Shown: positions 45,590 to 55,087 of the stretch, piece after piece | How the letters are laid out: every line of letters starts with the position of its first letter | Position numbering within the stretch: position 1 is the stretch's first letter | Assembly: GCA_964355075.1 (NCBI GenBank) | Contig: CAYHCF010000001.1 | Location: 1 to 64,000 of the forward strand | DNA length: 64,000 nucleotides | Source: B1 sp964355075 | GTDB lineage: Bacteria; Bacteroidota; Bacteroidia; UKL13-3 | Reading direction: 5' to 3' | Program-made: the position numbers and the translations under genes | The notes under the pieces: generated by a model | Told to the model about the DNA's origin: nothing | Database searches by the model: none | What the model saw: the letters and a program-made list of their open reading frames with translations, nothing else

Positions 45590-47611
45590 ATGATTACTTT
45601 TAATAGAAAACATTATAGCAATGATTTGTTGATCGATTTATACAAATCCATACTTAAACCCCGGATGATTGAAGAAAAAATGCTCATTTTACTTCGTCAG
45701 GGACAGGTGAGTAAATGGTTTAGTGGAATTGGACAGGAAGCCATAAGTGCAGGGGTTGCCAAAGCTTTGCATGCCGACGAATATATTTTACCGCTTCATC
45801 GTAACCTTGGCGTTTTTACCGGCAGAGATATTCCTTTCGACAAATTATTTTCTCAATGGCAGGGAAAAAAGGATGGCTTCACAAATGGGCGTGAACGTTC
45901 TTTCCATTTTGGAACCAATGAATTCCATATTGTGGGCATGATCTCTCACCTTGGCGCGATGTTGGGTGTGGCCGACGGAATTGCTTTGGCCAACCTGTTG
46001 AAACAGGAAAAGAAAGTAACGGTGGTTTTCAGCGGTGACGCCGGGGCAAGCGAAGGAGATTTTCATGAAGCGTTAAACACGGCCGCTGTTTGGCAATTGC
46101 CGGTTATCTTTATAATTGAGAATAATGGCTATGGTCTTTCCACTCCCTCAAATGAACAATTCAGATTTAAAAGCTTTACGGACAAAGGGATCGGTTATGG
46201 AATGGAGGCATATAAAATTGATGGAAACAATATTATTGAAACGTATGATACGGTAAGAAATTTAAGTGAATCCATCCGCAATAAACCCCGTCCTGTAATT
46301 CTTGAATGCATTACCTTTAGAATGCGCGGACATGAAGAAGCGTCAGGAACTAAATATATACCACAGGAATTATTCGATTTGTGGGGTCAAAAAGATCCTT
46401 TGAGCAATTATGAAAATTACCTGAAAAAAGAAGGCGTTTTAAGTAATGAAATGATTGATCGTTTTAGAGCGGAATATAAAAAAGAAATAAATGAAGGAGT
46501 TGAAAAGGTTTTAGCGCTACCTGAAATTGAACCGGACACAAAACTTGAATTAGCTGAAGTTTATATGCCTGTTAATCTAATTGGCAAACCAGTATATCAT
46601 GGTGACTTACAACATGTTGTTATTAAACCAAAATCTGAAAACAAAAGCAGAAAAAGATTTGTTGACGCCATCAGTGACGGCTTAAGACAAGCTATGCGAA
46701 AACATCATAATCTCGTTCTGATGGGGCAGGACATTGCTGAATATGGTGGCGTATTTAAAATTACCCAGGGATTTGTTGATGAGTTTGGAAAAGAAAGGGT
46801 TAGAAATACGCCCTTATGCGAAAGTGCTATCCTTGGAGCAAGTTACGGGCTGGCCATAATGGGAATGAAGGCAATGGTGGAAATGCAATTTGCAGACTTC
46901 GCCAGTGTAGGTTTTAACCAAATAGTTAATAATCTGGCAAAAAGTTATTACCGCTGGGGGCAAAATGCGGATGTGGTTATCAGAATGCCAACAGGCGCGG
47001 GTGTTGGAGCGGGTCCATTCCATTCTCAAAGCAATGAGGCCTGGTTTTTTCATGTGCCGGGTTTAAAAATTGTTTATCCTTCAACAGCATCCGATGCTAA
47101 AGGATTACTTACGGCAGCCATCAATGACCCAAATCCGGTATTATTTTTTGAACACAAAGTCCTTTATCGTTCACCTGAGTGTGAGGAGGATGTTTATGAT
47201 GATTATTATATGCTGGACATTGGCAAATCCCGGCAGGTTATGACCGGTGAGGAAGTTAGCATAATTACCTACGGAGCAGGTGTTCATTGGGCCGGCAGCT
47301 ATGTTAAAGAAAAGAACATAAATGCGGATATTATTGATTTGCGAACCCTCTTGCCCTGGGATAAAGCTTCGGTGGAAAAAAGTGTAAAGAAAACGGGGAA
47401 GGTCCTTATTTTACACGAAGACACCTTAACAGGAGGCATAGGTGCAGAGATAGCGGCACATATTGCCCAACATTGTTTTCAATATCTTGATGCACCTGTA
47501 ATCCGGATTGGAAGTCTGGATAGTCCGGTTCCATTCAATACAAACCTTGAACAAAATTTCCTGCCAAAAGAAAGATTTAAAACTGCCCTGCTGGAATTGT
47601 TACAATTTTAG
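45590..47611 (+). CDS. Fused alpha-beta 2-oxoacid dehydrogenase E1
   Basis: A 673-residue protein joining both E1 halves. The alpha half (about 1-330) has the thiamine-diphosphate motif GDAGASEGDFHEALNTAAVW and IIENNGYGLST. The beta half (about 350-673) has MGQDIAEYGGVFKIT and GGIGAEIAAHI. Length and order fit the branched-chain or pyruvate-type E1 of Bacteroidota; branched-chain 2-oxoisovalerate is the more likely substrate. It decarboxylates the oxoacid and passes the acyl group to E2. E2 and E3 are not adjacent. A TACTTTCG box at 45565-45572 may be the promoter. Confidence 0.9.
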   Translation: MITFNRKHYSNDLLIDLYKSILKPRMIEEKMLILLRQGQVSKWFSGIGQEAISAGVAKALHADEYILPLHRNLGVFTGRDIPFDKLFSQWQGKKDGFTNGRERSFHFGTNEFHIVGMISHLGAMLGVADGIALANLLKQEKKVTVVFSGDAGASEGDFHEALNTAAVWQLPVIFIIENNGYGLSTPSNEQFRFKSFTDKGIGYGMEAYKIDGNNIIETYDTVRNLSESIRNKPRPVILECITFRMRGHEEASGTKYIPQELFDLWGQKDPLSNYENYLKKEGVLSNEMIDRFRAEYKKEINEGVEKVLALPEIEPDTKLELAEVYMPVNLIGKPVYHGDLQHVVIKPKSENKSRKRFVDAISDGLRQAMRKHHNLVLMGQDIAEYGGVFKITQGFVDEFGKERVRNTPLCESAILGASYGLAIMGMKAMVEMQFADFASVGFNQIVNNLAKSYYRWGQNADVVIRMPTGAGVGAGPFHSQSNEAWFFHVPGLKIVYPSTASDAKGLLTAAINDPNPVLFFEHKVLYRSPECEEDVYDDYYMLDIGKSRQVMTGEEVSIITYGAGVHWAGSYVKEKNINADIIDLRTLLPWDKASVEKSVKKTGKVLILHEDTLTGGIGAEIAAHIAQHCFQYLDAPVIRIGSLDSPVPFNTNLEQNFLPKERFKTALLELLQF

Positions 47612-47713
47612 CATAAAAGGACAATCAGGATGGTTTTAAGCGAACCCGGCAAATGATTTATCTCAGATTCTGGTCTGGTGTGCCTTATGGAAAAATAAAA
47701 ATTTCAAAGATAC

Positions 47714-47743
47714 TTGCATAGTTAAAAAAAAGGATTAATTTTG
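47714..47743 (+). promoter_or_regulatory. Bacteroidota-type promoter of rho
   Basis: TTG (47714-47716), a 19-base spacer and TAATTTTG (47736-47743), an exact match to the Bacteroidota consensus. It gives a leader of about 85 bases, long enough for control of rho by its own product. Confidence 0.7.
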
Positions 47744-47832
47744 TCCTATCAAATAATATTCTCACTAACATTTTCCTGGTTCCTGATTGATCCCCATTGT
47801 TAGTTGAAATCAATGTTCAATATTTTTATTAC

Positions 47833-49575
47833 ATGCACAATCTTCCTACGTTGAATGAAATGCTCGTATCTGAGCTTAAAGAAGTTGCCAAAAAATATGG
47901 CATCAGTAATTTACAGGATTCTAACAAACATACTCTTGTAAATGCCATTTTAGAATACCAGAATTCTCAGGAAACAAAAGCCGGAGAAGACCTTACTGCT
48001 CCTAAAAGGAGAGGCCGTCCAAAGGTTTCAAAAGAGCTGGCTAAAGAACCCGTTTCCCTCCAGCCTGATGATCATATTCATACAATAAATCCGGAAGAAC
48101 AGCCTGTTATTTCCCAAAAACCCAGAATCAAAAAAATTGTTGAGCATACCAAACTGCATCCTATCGAAGCAAAAAGCAACCTGCCTGAACCCACTCCGGC
48201 AGAAAAGATTCAAACCGAAAATGGTTCAGAACTTCCTGTTGAAGAGCCAAACACGATCAATATGAATCCTGCCTCAGCTCCGGGTGTTGAAAATCCCAAT
48301 CAACAACAAGAAAGAAAAGAAAAATGGAAAAACGACCGGAATAATCAGAATCGCAACCCCCGCAATGATCGCTTTGAAAACGGTAACGACAGAAACGACC
48401 GGACAGAACGAAATGAACCCCGTATTAATCCGAATCAAACCACAAACCAATATGTGGAACTCGATAGTTTAGTGAGTTCGGAGGGAGTACTCGAAATGCT
48501 GCAGGATGGCTATGGATTTTTACGTTCTTCGGACTATAATTATATGCCATCTCCCGATGATGTTTACGTTTCCCCTTCTCAAATAAAACTATTTGGCTTA
48601 AAAACAGGTGATACGGTACTGGGAACTATTCGTCCACCCAAAGAGGGCGAGAAATATTTTGCTTTGGTACGGGTTGAATCCATCAATGGCAGAATACCTT
48701 CTGATGTGAGAGACCGGGTTTCATTCGAACATTTAACGCCTTTATTTCCTGATCAAAAATTAAACCTGGCCGACAATTCATCTTCTTATTCAACAAGGAT
48801 TATTGATTTACTGGTGCCTATCGGAAAAGGTCAACGGGGTTTAATTGTAGCTCAACCCAAAACAGGTAAAACAATCCTTTTAAAAGACATTGCCAACGCC
48901 ATCGCAAAAAACCATCCCGAGATCTATTTATTAATATTACTCATTGATGAACGTCCGGAGGAAGTAACAGATATGCAAAGAAGTGTAAGGGCAGAAGTGG
49001 TTGCATCAACCTTTGATGAGCCAGCCGAAAAACACGTAAAACTTGCAAATATCGTTTTAGAAAAAGCCAAACGTTTGGTTGAATGTGGCCACGATGTGGT
49101 CATATTATTGGATTCAATTACAAGAATGGCGCGGGCATTTAATACAGCTCAACCTGCCTCCGGAAAAATTCTCTCAGGCGGTGTTGATGCAAACGCCCTG
49201 CACAAACCTAAACGCTTTTTTGGTGCCGCTCGTAAGATAGAAGATGGCGGTTCCTTAACCATTATTGCAACAGCCCTTACCGAAACCGGTTCAAAAATGG
49301 ATGAGGTAATTTTTGAAGAATTTAAAGGTACCGGTAATATGGAGTTACAGTTGGATCGAAAACTTTCGAATAAACGAGTATTCCCTGCCATTGATATCGT
49401 TGCATCCAGTACCCGGAGAGATGATTTGCTATTAGATAAAATGACCTTACAAAGAATTTGGGTATTACGCAATCACCTTGCCGATATGAATCCGGAAGAA
49501 GCAATGGATGTAGTTTTGAAAAATATGCGTTCAACCAAAAGCAACGAAGAGTTTTTAGCTTCGATGAACGGTTAG
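47833..49575 (+). CDS. rho: Transcription termination factor Rho with long insertion
   Basis: A 580-residue Rho when started at ATG 47833 (MHNLPTLNEMLVSELKEV), the normal beginning; an upstream TTG frame is less likely. After the Rho_N helices (about 1-45) comes a low-complexity region rich in Asn, Arg, Asp, Pro and Gln (about 60-215, including NRNPRNDRFENGNDRNDR), then the cold-shock RNA-binding domain and the ATPase ring domain with Walker A AQPKTGKT (Lys346). The hexamer translocates on RNA and ends transcription. The insertion is common in Bacteroidota; that of Bacteroides thetaiotaomicron has been shown to drive phase separation. Confidence 0.95.
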   Translation: MHNLPTLNEMLVSELKEVAKKYGISNLQDSNKHTLVNAILEYQNSQETKAGEDLTAPKRRGRPKVSKELAKEPVSLQPDDHIHTINPEEQPVISQKPRIKKIVEHTKLHPIEAKSNLPEPTPAEKIQTENGSELPVEEPNTINMNPASAPGVENPNQQQERKEKWKNDRNNQNRNPRNDRFENGNDRNDRTERNEPRINPNQTTNQYVELDSLVSSEGVLEMLQDGYGFLRSSDYNYMPSPDDVYVSPSQIKLFGLKTGDTVLGTIRPPKEGEKYFALVRVESINGRIPSDVRDRVSFEHLTPLFPDQKLNLADNSSSYSTRIIDLLVPIGKGQRGLIVAQPKTGKTILLKDIANAIAKNHPEIYLLILLIDERPEEVTDMQRSVRAEVVASTFDEPAEKHVKLANIVLEKAKRLVECGHDVVILLDSITRMARAFNTAQPASGKILSGGVDANALHKPKRFFGAARKIEDGGSLTIIATALTETGSKMDEVIFEEFKGTGNMELQLDRKLSNKRVFPAIDIVASSTRRDDLLLDKMTLQRIWVLRNHLADMNPEEAMDVVLKNMRSTKSNEEFLASMNG

Positions 49576-49614
49576 ATATACAAGAAAAGGGTAAATTGAT
49601 ACATTCCACTTAAG

Positions 49615-49689
49615 GTATTCAGTAATCAGTAGAAGAAAAGTAATCGGTATGGTTATTACCGATTACCGAATACCTGATTACCGATTACC
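49615..49689. repeat. Heptamer-periodic inverted repeat between rho and usp
   Basis: Units ATTACCG, ATTACCG, AATACCT, GATTACC and GATTACC (49655-49689) form a 7-bp-periodic array. The upstream part is its near reverse complement: GGTATTCAGTAATC (49615-49628) matches GATTACCGAATACC (49661-49674), and GTAATCGGTA (49640-49649) matches TACCGATTAC (49657-49666). The whole can fold as a hairpin between the convergent genes and may end transcription in both directions. Confidence 0.8.
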
Positions 49690-49737
49690 TTTACAGGTAA
49701 ATGGCAGAATTTATCCCGTTTTCAGTATAAAATTCGT

Positions 49738-50565
49738 TTACCCCTTAACCAATACCAATAAAGGAATGTGGGTATGAAAAGCCATTTTTTTACTGAGACT
49801 TTTGTGAAATAAGCGATCGAAAAAATTACGGTTATGCTTGGCCATTACCAATAAATCAGCATGGCTATTGTCCACGTATTTATTCAATGTCCCAACAACG
49901 TCAGCCTTTTCTAATTCTACAAAACTAATTTTCGGGTAATTGATTTTTTCTTTGTTCTTTTTAAAGAAATTATTTTCGGCGTTAAAGTATTTGTCGGAGT
50001 CCGATTTCACATGAACCACATCCAAAGGGCAATTAAAAAGTTCGGCATAAGACACCAATTTAACCAATGCCGGGAATTCAGGCTCATTGTAGTCGGTGGC
50101 ATAAACAATTCTTTCTATCTCTTTATATTTTGAAAGCGGCGGTACCACCATAACCGGAACATTGGTTCTTACCACTACGGAGGCTGCATTGCTTCCAACT
50201 AAAATTTCTTCAATACCACTTGCTCCGGTTGTGCCCATAATGATCAAATCCGTTTCGTGTTTTTGAGAAAAGTCACAAATTTCGTCAGCTACAAAGCCAT
50301 AACGACTGTGCATCGTATAGGAAATTCCGGAATTCTCAAGCACTGTTTTTTCCAGGTTGACAAAATTTTCTTTCGTTTGTTCCTCAATCTCTTTTACAAA
50401 AATCTGATAGGTTTCTGCCGGCATGGTGGCATCTACCATAGCAACCTGATTGATATGAATAATCTGAAGCTCAGCCCCGGCTTTTTTTGCCAGTGCAATC
50501 CCATAATTTAAAGCATTTTTGGCGGCATCAGAAAAATCGGTAGGAATAACAATTTTTGAAATCAT
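49738..50565 (-). CDS. Tandem universal stress protein
   Basis: A 275-residue protein of two UspA domains. The first (about 1-145) has the nucleotide-binding loop G-2x-G-9x-GS in GTTGASGIEEILVGSN. The second (about 150-275) lacks this loop (AKHNRNFFDRLFHKSLSKK) and probably does not bind ATP. Such proteins are induced by stress and bind nucleotides; the target is not known. It is convergent with rho and transcribed alone. Confidence 0.9.
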   Translation of the reverse strand: MISKIVIPTDFSDAAKNALNYGIALAKKAGAELQIIHINQVAMVDATMPAETYQIFVKEIEEQTKENFVNLEKTVLENSGISYTMHSRYGFVADEICDFSQKHETDLIIMGTTGASGIEEILVGSNAASVVVRTNVPVMVVPPLSKYKEIERIVYATDYNEPEFPALVKLVSYAELFNCPLDVVHVKSDSDKYFNAENNFFKKNKEKINYPKISFVELEKADVVGTLNKYVDNSHADLLVMAKHNRNFFDRLFHKSLSKKMAFHTHIPLLVLVKG

Positions 50566-50767
50566 AATGACTGATATTAGGTTATTTTAAGGCAAGATAG
50601 TATTATAAAATTAAGATAAAATGATCTTTCTTTTTTACTAAACTTTTTAGTACGTCAAATTTTATGCTTTTTTGTTGAATAAAAAAATGAGAAAATCTAC
50701 TGATAACAAATATAAAATTGCTTTTTGAGTCACGAATGCTTTAATTCAACCCAAAATAAAGTTAATA

Positions 50768-52423
50768 ATGAATAGCTCTAAACAACAAACCCACCTCTAC
50801 ACCCTCATTACGGTTTTTTTCTTTTGGGGATTTATTGCCGCATCCAATGGTGTTTTTATTCCCTTTTGTAAAATAAAATTTAACCTCGACCAGTTTCAAA
50901 GTCAACTGATTGATTTTGCTTTTTATGGTGCATACTATATTGGAGCTTTGCTGCTTTTTATTTTTAGCAGCCTCGCCCATAAGGATATTCTGAATGACTG
51001 GGGGTTCAAAAAGGGGATTATTAACGGCTTATTAATAAGTACACTGGGAGCACTCATGATGCTGTATGCCGTTACTTCAGGGAATTATTATTTAATTCTG
51101 GGGTCCTTATTTGTTTTAGCCTTAGGCTTTTCTTTACAGCAAACAGCCGCCCAACCTTTCGTTATTTCATTGGGTAATGCGAGAACCGCATCTAACCGGT
51201 TAAACTTTGCCGGTGGTGTGAATTCATTTGGAACAACCCTGGGTCCGATTTTTGTTTCTTTGGCATTGTTTGGCGTAATTCTTTCGGGAGATGAAAAATT
51301 AAGTGCCGCTATTAAAACGGTTTCCTTAGATTCCATGTTAATTTTATACCTGTTTGTGGGTGGGCTTTTTTTACTGGCTGCCGCACTTTTCTTCTTTTCT
51401 AAAAATCTGCCATCCGGTAAAAGCGATTCTACATTTGAACCTGCCAGAAAAGCCATGATCACCCTCATAGGTATTACCATCGTTTTAATAGGAATTTTTG
51501 CTTATATCTTTTCACGTTATGAAGATCCTGCCTTTATTAGCAGATTTTTAGAGAACAAAGAAATAGACTATTTAGGAATTGGATTATCAGTTGCTTCACT
51601 GCTTGTTATTGTAATCAGTTTATTGCTTGCAAACCGGCTGGCAGTAAGTAACCCTGATGGTTGGGGTGCAATGAAATATCCTCAGTTGGTTTTAGGCATG
51701 TTGGCAATCTTTACGTATGTGGGTGTTGAAGTTACCATCCAAAGTAATTTAGGTGAGTTACTAAAATCGGATGCATTTGGCAACATTTCAGGATCATCCC
51801 TTGCTCCGTATATTTCAATGTATTGGGGCAGCTTAATGATTGGCAGGTGGGCAGGTGCTATCACCGTATTTAATCCATCAAATTTCATGAAAAAAATTCT
51901 GCTCATCATTGTTCCCTACATCGCTTTCAGCGTTGTAATTGCCGTAAATGCAATTTCAGGTCAAAATGTTACCCCGCTTATTGCTTACTCTTTTGTGGTT
52001 GCTTTTCAAATAGCAGGCTTTTTCCTTGGCAAAGATCGCCCGGCACGCACCTTAATGATATTTGGAATTTTGGGAATGATAGGAATGATTACCGGATTAA
52101 TGACCACCGGAACAATCGCAATTTATTCCTTTTTGAGTGGAGGTCTGGCTTGCAGTATCATGTGGCCAAGCATTTTTGCCTTGTCCATTTCAGGATTGGG
52201 TAAATATGCCAGCCAGGGTTCCGCTTTTCTGATTATGATGATTTTAGGCGGCGGTATCATTCCGCCCATACAAGGAAAATTGGCCGATGCAATAGGCATT
52301 CATGTATCCTATTTTATACCTGTAATTTGTTTCGCCTACCTCACTTATTTTGCCATCCGCGCCAAAGCCATCTTAAAAGCACAGGGTATTGATGAGGATG
52401 ATCTTGCGGTGGTAGAACATTGA
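50768..52423 (+). CDS. Sugar transporter, FucP-like MFS family
   Basis: A 551-residue membrane protein of the fucose/glucose-galactose permease group in the major facilitator superfamily. The N-terminal half has FFFWGFIAASNGVFIPF, a typical first helix, and the loop LQQTAAQPFVISLGNARTASNRL. It is longer than the usual 410-440 residues, mainly through an extra membrane segment and loops in the middle (about 215-310). It imports a sugar, probably with H+. No catabolic genes are adjacent. The 202 bases upstream hold nothing clear. Confidence 0.85.
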   Translation: MNSSKQQTHLYTLITVFFFWGFIAASNGVFIPFCKIKFNLDQFQSQLIDFAFYGAYYIGALLLFIFSSLAHKDILNDWGFKKGIINGLLISTLGALMMLYAVTSGNYYLILGSLFVLALGFSLQQTAAQPFVISLGNARTASNRLNFAGGVNSFGTTLGPIFVSLALFGVILSGDEKLSAAIKTVSLDSMLILYLFVGGLFLLAAALFFFSKNLPSGKSDSTFEPARKAMITLIGITIVLIGIFAYIFSRYEDPAFISRFLENKEIDYLGIGLSVASLLVIVISLLLANRLAVSNPDGWGAMKYPQLVLGMLAIFTYVGVEVTIQSNLGELLKSDAFGNISGSSLAPYISMYWGSLMIGRWAGAITVFNPSNFMKKILLIIVPYIAFSVVIAVNAISGQNVTPLIAYSFVVAFQIAGFFLGKDRPARTLMIFGILGMIGMITGLMTTGTIAIYSFLSGGLACSIMWPSIFALSISGLGKYASQGSAFLIMMILGGGIIPPIQGKLADAIGIHVSYFIPVICFAYLTYFAIRAKAILKAQGIDEDDLAVVEH

Positions 52424-52575
52424 TGGAAGTAACTTTGAAAATAGTTGGATGTTACCTAACATGTTTTACTAAAAATCGTTCAATTATCTTCCTGTTTTTT
52501 CGACCTCGTTTTCTTGGTCTTCACTGTGTCTAATGGGTCTTCAGGGAAATAAAGGAAAACAGTTATAATATGTTT

Positions 52576-52845
52576 TTATTTGGGAAAATATTTATAAATG
52601 TCTTTTCTATGCAAAAACCTGATCAATTCGCATGTATTATTTTTTATCTCAAGTCCCATTCTATAATCTCCAATCCTGATGCGATAAAATTCGTGAGAAC
52701 CTTTTAATTTCTTAATATTTTTTATTGATTTGATATTGCCAATCTTCCGAAGTTTCTCAATACAATCAACAATATTCAAAAGAATATTTTTGTCTTTGAT
52801 TTTATCTGTGTCCTTTTCAAAACTTTTATCAATCCTGACAATCAT
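52576..52845 (-). CDS. RelE/ParE-type toxin
   Basis: An 89-residue protein with the compact RelE/ParE fold pattern: LKGSHEFYRIRIGDYRMGLEI with the conserved Arg residues and a C-terminal FLHRKDIYKYFPK. Members cut ribosome-bound mRNA or poison gyrase. The antitoxin gene lies upstream and overlaps it by 4 bases (ATGA). Confidence 0.85.
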   Translation of the reverse strand: MIVRIDKSFEKDTDKIKDKNILLNIVDCIEKLRKIGNIKSIKNIKKLKGSHEFYRIRIGDYRMGLEIKNNTCELIRFLHRKDIYKYFPK

Positions 52846-53039
52846 TTCCGAAGCTTTTGAATATATGAAGCTGTGTCAACAAATTTGTTAGTGCGACCTA
52901 ATCGCATTGAATTTACCAATCCCATTTCTTCCATCTCAGTATCAGATAAAACTCTTGATTTTATTCCAATCTTTTTGGCTAAATCAAGCAGAAGTTTGAT
53001 GTCTGTTTTGGATTCACTATTTAAAATTACAGTTTGCAT
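52842..53039 (-). CDS. Antitoxin of the RelE/ParE pair
   Basis: A 65-residue protein (start ATG 53039) with the pattern of short antitoxins: an N-terminal ILNSESKTDIKLLLDLAKK helix and a C-terminal part that would bind the toxin. A longer ORF to 53120 exists, but the extra residues are hydrophobic and not typical. A -7-like TATCTTCG box lies at 53058-53065 on the minus strand, giving a very short leader. The pair forms a small operon. Confidence 0.75.
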   Translation of the reverse strand: MQTVILNSESKTDIKLLLDLAKKIGIKSRVLSDTEMEEMGLVNSMRLGRTNKFVDTASYIQKLRK

Positions 53040-53067
53040 AATCAATTTATTAAAAGACGAAGATAAA

Positions 53068-53514
53068 TCAAATCCAAATAAATGGTAGTAAATTATTATT
53101 AAAAGAGTTGCTATATCCAAGTTTTAAATAGTTATCCATAGCACGGTCAATACTCATTTCCGGGTCCTGTGTTTCTTCAATTCTTTCATATCCAACCTTA
53201 GCTAACCATTGTTTAAAGGGTTCAGCTTTAGGTGACGGAATGGATTGGATTATTCTAAACAGTCCCTCGGTATTGGCACAATCTGTTGCATATTTTTTCC
53301 CGTCAGCCGATTCCATTTTTAGTTGTCGACAAATTGTCGATAACTCAAATCCAGATAATTTTTCCCTATTCTTCATCCTGTACCAATAATCCTTGGGATC
53401 ATTGCTATCAGTTAATACGGCTATTACATCTACAATGGCAAAATACCATAGTTCTTCCTCCTGGTTCCAAACTGACCGAATTTTTTTACTTTCAAATAAT
53501 TGTATTTTGCTCAT
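53068..53514 (-). pseudogene. BRO-N family protein, C-terminally truncated
   Basis: A 148-residue ORF. The first 130 residues match the BRO-N domain of a family in which proteins are about 280 residues: IRSVWNQEEELWYFAIVDVIAVLTDS, then YWYRMKNRE and FKQWLAKVGYERIEETQDPE. The usual continuation after the LKLGYS segment (a second domain) is missing; the ORF runs for 14 further residues unlike the family and stops. It looks like a broken gene, cut close to the toxin-antitoxin promoter. Intact relatives occur in phages and as chromosomal orphans. Confidence 0.7.
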
Positions 53515-53656
53515 GATATAAATTGTTGGGGTTATTCATTGGCTTCATTATATTCTTGGACATCTTGTCCAAGTTCATGTCCAAGTTCATCATATGGGAT
53601 AATCTTTCAAAAAACTAAAAAGGATAGAAAAGAAATTGTTTTCCAATCTATAAAAT

Positions 53657-53893
53657 TTAATTCCCCTTCTCCAACTTCTCCATTTCGCTGTTAAAAATAT
53701 CTTCAAATTTTTTCTTATCGTAATCCTGTTCTAATTTTTGTTTGTTGGCTACATAAATCAAAATTAGTTCTTTTCGTACAGCAAAACATATTTATTATCA
53801 ATCTATTAAAATTAGGTTAAACGCTGTTGTCTCAGGATGTTTGTCAGCGTATCCTTTTTTAATAAATTGGCCTAAAGTTCTTAAATCTATTGT
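53657..53893 (-). pseudogene. Two in-frame ORF fragments split by three stops
   Basis: The 409-base gap 53515-53923 is not empty. A 31-codon piece (53798-53893, with LRTLGQFIKKGYADKHPETT) ends in TGA TAA TAA. A second piece of 44 codons (53657-53791, with LILIYVANKQKLEQDYDKKK) continues in the same frame. Both look protein-like in composition, rich in Lys and Glu. They are probably the remains of one or two small genes; the family was not recognised. The rest of the gap holds a tandem TCCAAGTTCAT repeat near 53570-53591. Confidence 0.4.
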
Positions 53894-53923
53894 TTAGTAA
53901 ATATACGACTAAATGGACCAACC

Positions 53924-54856
53924 CTAATTATCCTTTAAAAACTTGTCTTTGTAGTAATATTCCGATTTAACAGGAAAGTTTAATCTTTCTCCTTCATTAA
54001 GTGATTCTATTACCCTTTTATTGATAATAGCGGGTTCATAGCCCGGATCTATACTGAGTGCCTTCTCTAAAGCCGCCAATGCCTTTTTCTTTTCACCAAT
54101 TTTTGCATAGCAAATACCTAAATTTCCAAATGACTGGGTATGTCGTTTCATCAGATTTAAGGTCTGTTCGAATTTATAAATTGCTTTTGTCCAATCTTCC
54201 TTTTCCATATATTCAACACCTTCGTTAAAAATTCTATGCCCCTTTTGAAATTCATTTAAGGTGATACCATCGCTTTCTCGAACTGATTCAGATAATCCAT
54301 CAAGAATATGCAGGGCATCATAAACAAATGATTCATTTGGATCACCCCATTCAACAACATTTTTAAAGCATTCTATCATTTCATATATTTCAAATTTATC
54401 CTTGTGAATCACACCCTTATTAAACCATGATTCCACATGATAAGGAAATATTTCAATCGCTTTATTAAAATGCATTAATGCTTTATCAAATTTTTTCCAT
54501 AAAGAATAATTTGTCCCTAAAGCAAAATGAACAAAGTCGTAGTCATTATTGACAGCTAACAATTCCAATAAGTGTTTTTCTGCTTCCGAAAACTTGCCCG
54601 CCTCTGTAAGGTCAAGGATCGAATTAATTCTTTCATCCAGCTCATCATCTATTCTTTTAACAAAATGTTTGGGTTGATCCCTTTTATGGTTTTTATTTTC
54701 GGAACCAAATTTTTGGGCATTTTCATAATGTGGGCATCCTATGCAATCATCGCAGCGTAATTCTACACAACATAAGGTGCAAATAATTGCATTGTTACTT
54801 ATTTTACAGATTCGCTTACTTTCTCTATTCGAACATAATGGACAAACTCTTTTCAT
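53924..54856 (-). CDS. Cys-rich N-terminal, TPR repeat protein
   Basis: A 310-residue cytosolic protein. The first 45 residues hold ten Cys in a zinc-finger-like series (CPLC, CKI, CTLCC, CDDCIGCPHY). The remainder (about 75-300) contains TPR units, clear near HFALGTNYSLWKKFDKALMH and FGNLGICYAKIGEKKKALAA. It is likely a scaffold that binds another protein and a metal; no catalytic residue is seen. A -7 element TATATTTG lies at 54911-54918 on the minus strand. No functional partner is apparent next to it. Confidence 0.75.
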   Translation of the reverse strand: MKRVCPLCSNRESKRICKISNNAIICTLCCVELRCDDCIGCPHYENAQKFGSENKNHKRDQPKHFVKRIDDELDERINSILDLTEAGKFSEAEKHLLELLAVNNDYDFVHFALGTNYSLWKKFDKALMHFNKAIEIFPYHVESWFNKGVIHKDKFEIYEMIECFKNVVEWGDPNESFVYDALHILDGLSESVRESDGITLNEFQKGHRIFNEGVEYMEKEDWTKAIYKFEQTLNLMKRHTQSFGNLGICYAKIGEKKKALAALEKALSIDPGYEPAIINKRVIESLNEGERLNFPVKSEYYYKDKFLKDN

Positions 54857-55087
54857 TTCTTTTGCGTGTTGATTTTGACTTTATAAAGTTGGTAATGCCT
54901 TTTAATCCTTCAAATATACCTGCATTTTAGTAAAATTATATTCGCGGGCAACTAAAATATATCCGCGCTTAAATGTAATATATTCAAAAAGTATGAATCA
55001 CCAGCCTAATCCAACAAAACCCCTCACACACCTTTTAACCAAGAAGCATTCCCGGATATTTGTTCATATAAAAACAAAATTTGCTTT

